Positions 45,467 through 50,217 of a DNA stretch of 50,217 nucleotides are shown one piece after another. The DNA lies in NCBI GenBank assembly GCA_905250885.1, contig CAJNOQ010000451.1:1-50217 (forward strand), read 5' to 3'. Each line of letters starts with the position of its first letter. Positions within the stretch are counted from its first letter, which is position 1. The position numbers and the translations under genes were made by a program. Source of the DNA: Didymodactylos carnosus. Lineage: Eukaryota; Rotifera; Eurotatoria; Philodinida; Philodinidae. The notes beneath the pieces were generated by a model. That model had not been told where the DNA came from. It ran no database searches and saw only the letters and a list, made by a program, of their open reading frames with translations.

Positions 45467-48400
45467 AGAGCATTAGAAAGAGTTTGAAAATTAGGCTTAA
45501 CGATTGAAAAATTATTTATAATCAATTATAATTTAAAAATGATGAGATAATAAAAAGATAATTTTTCTTCTCCTACACAAAATCCGGCTCTTAGTAAACG
45601 CGTTTACCTTTTCTTGTATAAAAATATATAATATACGTAGTGGATAATAATGACACTCATTACCCAACTTTTCTATGCGAAAGAGAGAGAGAAAGAGAGA
45701 AAAATAGTTAGTTCTATCTCTTTTCTATTTTGTTATTGTATTTCACGATATTTTTAAATTCTGTCTATTATTTTCATATTTCCGCTTTCGCTTTATTATT
45801 ATTTTATTACATTATCATCATAGACAACTATTTTACTATTACTTACAGTCACCATTATATAGTAAGAAAAGATGGTAGACAGATCTTAACATTTTTCCAT
45901 TTGACTTATTTTGTGACGAACAGAGAGATAGACTCTCTCTAGTCAACAAAACTTGATATGAGTCCTACTATACTCTTTTATTTTCTCTCAGTTGAACCTA
46001 TATACAAAAATATTATCGTTTAGATAAAAAATAAAAAGAAGGAAGATAGTTTGCTCTATCACAAAAACTAATAATTAGTGGAAACAACAAAAACAACTGT
46101 GATGTTGAAGTATGTACGACGACAGATATATCCTGAGGATAAATGATATAACTGAACATTTATCTATTTGCTGCATGCAAAAAAAAAAAAAAAGTAATTT
46201 TTTTATATAATAGACGGTAGATATGATTACACAGAACAAGAGATACAATAATAATCACAACAGAAAGGCAACAGTGTATAATACTCTGTAAAAGTAACTA
46301 CATCTCTATTATTTGAGCAACAGAAGGTCTTGTAACTTAAAATTTTGTGTAGTTAGAGTTCTTAGCCAACACTGTTAATTCCATTCATTTAAATGTAGTG
46401 TATCATATGAATAACTCATTATTTTATGAAAATACAGATAACTTCTGAATCAAGACAAGTAATTAATTTTTTATTGTATCAGAATGTAGTGATACGTGTC
46501 GACGAGTTAGAATATAAATTCTAGTCATACGATTAGAAAAGTAGAGAAGTTTTTTTTACAGATGACAGTTGTTTAGTTATATCTCGCAACAAGTATCCCT
46601 TTATCTTGAAATTTTGATGAAAACAGCCACTGCCTGAAAAACAAAAAAAAAAGAGAATCTATTTTTAAAAGTCCTCTTCACACGAGTGAGAGCAGTTTTA
46701 CTGAAAAAGAGGTTTAGAAGGAATCGTAGATTTTAAGGTATCTTCAAAGTTCCTAACAGATTTCAAAAGAAAAGAAAGGATACTGCTTGAACGATGTGCT
46801 ATTATTTATATAAAAAAAACCTTCTCATGACTATTGTTAATCAAACGGCCGTCATTCTTTCATTAGTAGGAGCAAATAAGTTAAGCTAAATGTATGACAA
46901 TAGTCATAGTAATCATATCTAACAATGTATTACAGTATTTTGGAAGTTTGTTTGTATGAAAGAATATGTGTATATTTGTACTTAATGATGCGTATAATAA
47001 ATTAACTGATATTAGAGTTAATACAATTTACACAACATTTGTAAAATTACGAAAATTTTAGAGTGCTAGTGTCAGAAGTATTTATTATAGTATTTAACAA
47101 ATTATAGAATAAAATAAAGTGAGTATTAAGTGATAATTGTTTAGTAGAATGCAAAGATTGAATAATAACCACTTTCGTTGAAGTACTTTTTCAACATTAC
47201 ACGAAAAAGTGAATGTTCGATGCCGTGGACGCAATAAAGTTATAAAACTTTGATATATTCTTTTATTAAATACAGAAATATTTGAATAATAAAACTGATC
47301 TGAAATTTGGATATGAATATGATGTCATTAACACACAAGAAAGTCAACTATTGGACGACTTGTATGATTTTTAAGATACGTTTTTATCCAACATCAAATC
47401 CGCATTCTGAGAGAAGTTATAGTGAAGAAATTGACTAGTCATATTACACCTATACTTTCTTAAACAATAGAAAATCTCGAGTTAAGAATGAAAAATGAGA
47501 AGTTTATGTTTTCAAATTCTTTCTCTTTTGACGCACAGAATTGATGCGTGGTAGTTGTATGTTATAGTCTAAAGAGAACGTTGTCACAAAAGACTTCAGA
47601 TTAAATTTATATTCATGTCATGAATATAACCATAAGTATGAATACATATAACCTTTAAGTTCATTCATTTGTAAAAATGTTGAATAAATTTGAGTTTGTG
47701 TTAAACTAACACCCAATATATTTTGAAAAAGAATGTCGTACTGAAAATGGTAAACACAATTTTGTATGATTTTTAAGATCATTTGTTCAATATTGACAAA
47801 CATCATGTGATTTAGCAACTACTTTAACATCATCAGATGACTTGACTATACTTGAGAGAATCGAGTTTGATTTCGACATTTTTACGAATGAATGATTTGA
47901 AGGGTACAGAGAACAGAGAAGAGATGATTAAATACTCTTTAAAAATGTTTGGTAATATAGAAAATGGATAATCATGTGCTGCTTCAGAAACGTCTATTCA
48001 GAATAGTAACACATCAGAGCCTACGATGCGATTAAAAGATTGGAACAAACTTCTTCATTTGACGCGATCGCGTTTTCCCTTCGACCGTTCTTCTTCTGTT
48101 TCTTATCTTATTTTTTTTTTCTTCACCTGTTTCTCTTGTAGCCTGAATATTTTAATGCATAGTCTTGATAGTGAATTTAACGTTCCGCAGTTGGACGTTG
48201 AAAAATCTCACTTTCGATTTTTCGCTAAAATGTTCTGTAGAAAAAGAGAGAGAGAGAGAGAGAGAGAACAGTTAGTTATTTGCTCAATGTGATTTTTAAA
48301 ATATTTTGATTTTCTCGGCAAAAAGTATAAAACTTCTTTTTTCCAATTACTTTTAAAGAACTCCCTTGGCTTGCTCTCTTCCCTTTTTCTTAAACTCGTG

Positions 48401-49994
48401 GAACTTTAGTAATTAGTTAAAAAGTGCTGAATACGCCACCGTGTTCAATCTCTGAGTTTGATGGTTAATACCACAAATATTAGTAATTAACGGTGGAATC
48501 GTATAGAGGTATTTTCTTGCTTAAACATAGTGCGTTTTCACGCACCATCTAACAAATATTCTATGTTGCTTTTTCACTTCTCTGCAGCAAAAAAAAAAAA
48601 ACGTCCGATAAACAAAATAAAGAGTTCAATAAAGATTTTTCTTGACGACGTTAAACTACTAGATTCATAAATTATACATCATTTGTTTCGAAGCTTTATA
48701 AAATTAGCTCGAAAATTTATCATAATAATCTCTAAATTTCTATTATATATACTTTATAATTAAATTTCTTTTCATTGCTCATCGAATCCTTACTACAGCA
48801 GAATGTTTATCAGAATAAATATAAACTGAATTTAGTAAGAATACCTATCAGAATTTCGCTGTCGACGATCAAAAAAAGATGGTTAGTTCTGTTGACTGGA
48901 GTTTGTACAAAGACGTCTTTGTGTGGATTTAGAGATGTCGTAGTTTTCCATCTTAGGAGATTGGAAAGAAAAAAAATACTATTTTCGCTTCTATCATTCC
49001 ATGACTTCAGACACTTTTACATAAGAAATAGAAGATGATAGTTTAATTATGTTTTTTTTTCTCTAATTATTTAAAATTGACGAATATCAGATACGAAATC
49101 AACATTTATTTATAGACACATAAAAAATTCAAATATTTTCGACGAGATTGGTCTGCATAACAGTTATGAACTTTCAGAACGTTCAATATTAAAGTCGTAA
49201 TTCGGAGAAAACGGAAAGAACGCACGAGAGCTGTCAGAGACAACATTAACTTTTAAATTAGCATGATAGAAATACTGCCACAATTCACAATTTCTTTTTT
49301 TTTCAGAAGATAAAATAACGTACATTTCCTGTTCTATAAATGAAGAAAAGATTTTTAAATTAAGAGAGACTATATTTGTCTCCTAGGAAATGATATACTA
49401 AACCTGCGTGCAAGATAGACGAGATAAAAAGTGATTTTTTTGGAGTTTTAGCTGATTTGCATTTAATGACATTTCAACTATAAATGAATATTATAACAAA
49501 TTAGTCACTAGTGAGGAAGATATTTTCAAAGCAAAATGTATCTGGATAAAAGTCAAAGTCTGCAAATAGTTTGAGACAACTCATGATGCTCTACTAAAAC
49601 TATTATCGATGCCCAAAAATAGCTTCCCTGGCTATTTTTTGAATAACTTCTGACAGAAAAGCGATAGCGATCTGCGGTTTTCAGATTCTGAAAATAGACA
49701 CTTTCCCACAACTTTCGCTAACTAAGACCTAGTTTTGAAACTCTTCGGAAGATCCTGTTGTCGACAATCGTTGGAAAGCAGCATTGTGGTTTCCGAAATT
49801 AAAGTAGCAAGCTACCGATTTTTTTCGATAGATAAGTAGTCTGAAGTGTCTTCTTTAAATCTAGATCTACGCAAACGCCGAATGTTCCTTAGTTTTCCAA
49901 GGAGGTTAAGATTGTCAGAACAAGCCGTATCCTTAGTTTTTGCGGTTTGAAGACCTCAAAAAGGTTGAAATATAGGTAATCAACTGTCCTGAAC
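45467..49994. other. Upstream flank of PDE1, no gene recognised
   Basis: About 4.5 kb of AT-rich DNA. Open frames up to 88 codons occur but none shows a family motif or splice support. It contains GA-rich simple repeats near 45684-45702 and at 48245-48267. PDE1 promoter or 5' untranslated exons may lie here, but I cannot point to them. Confidence 0.5.
48245..48267. repeat. (GA)n microsatellite
   Basis: About eleven uninterrupted AG units are directly visible. Confidence 0.9.
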
Positions 49995-50217
49995 ATCGTG
50001 GCATTGTTAATTTTACATAAAAAAGAGTTTTCAATTTTAGTATTAATCTTCACCTACAGAAAAAACATATTTTCGAGGGCGTATCACTGTACACAAGTTA
50101 TATAGCTTGGCTAAGCGCCAAAAGCTATTCTATCTCAATACAGAGCTCAAATAAAGAATTTTAGTGTCGCAAACACATTGAAAGCTCTTTTTTATGTAAA
50201 ATTAACAATGCCACGAT
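49995..50217. repeat. Inverted repeat truncated by the window end
   Basis: ATCGTGGCATTGTTAATTTT (49995 onward) through about 50034 is the near-perfect reverse complement of 50178-50217, with a ~143-bp loop. The right arm reaches the last base of the window, so the element may continue beyond it. Confidence 0.85.

Noticed and set aside
48026..48292. 88-codon + strand frame ending in a GA repeat
   Set aside because: It is low-complexity, Phe/Ser-rich and terminates in a microsatellite-encoded Arg-Glu run; no evidence of coding.
1..50217. Possible tRNA, rRNA or snRNA genes
   Set aside because: I scanned by eye for tRNA A/B boxes and familiar RNA cores and saw none convincing; a covariance-model search would settle this.

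Overview
The window looks like nuclear DNA from a small invertebrate, most probably a bdelloid rotifer. The reasons are strong AT richness, intron-rich metazoan genes mixing very short introns (43-110 bp) with a few long ones, and a decayed WWE plus ADP-ribosyltransferase gene of the kind that is multicopy in bdelloids. The intergenic DNA is also crowded with short palindromic (foldback, MITE-like) elements and non-LTR retrotransposon scraps. The species assignment is inference; I could run no search.

Four intact protein-coding genes can be reconstructed exon by exon with phase-consistent GT-AG introns. (1) 3597-10792 (+) is an HSPA12A/B-like atypical HSP70: 12 exons, 851 aa, with a roughly 220-residue low-complexity N-terminal extension and a 12-nt micro-exon. 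(2) 13501-14424 (+) is a secreted Cu/Zn superoxide dismutase-like protein: 4 exons, 201 aa, in which the fourth copper-ligand histidine is replaced by serine. (3) 25406-27240 (+) is CSTF1, the 50-kDa WD40 subunit of cleavage stimulation factor: 7 exons, 445 aa. (4) 32765-45466 (-) is a PDE1-type cyclic-nucleotide phosphodiesterase: 16 exons, 626 aa, with all catalytic residues present. These are unrelated housekeeping or signalling genes and show no operon-like logic.

Between the genes lie mainly repeats. 1-3.5 kb holds one foldback element. 11-25 kb is a repeat-dense island. It contains a duplicated ~590-bp repeat at 12.2 and 20.1 kb, the second copy split by a 570-bp foldback insertion flanked by a 6-bp duplication. 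It also holds two near-perfect foldbacks at 15.0 and 15.7 kb, a non-LTR reverse-transcriptase tail at 16.6 kb, a ~1.95-kb TIR element with nested palindromes at 17.5-19.5 kb, a 58-bp tandem duplication at 21.5 kb and the ADP-ribosyltransferase pseudogene at 22.1-23.0 kb. 27.4-32.7 kb holds a second non-LTR remnant and several palindromes. Two further foldback elements with Tc1/mariner-style ends sit inside PDE1 introns. The last 4.7 kb, upstream of PDE1, has no recognisable gene and ends inside an inverted repeat cut by the window edge.

No CRISPR array, operon, tRNA, rRNA or intact autonomous transposon was seen. I did not find a clear new multi-gene system. The most interesting points are the SOD ligand loss, the HSPA12 extension and micro-exon, and the repeat archaeology, especially the filled/empty insertion-site pair.
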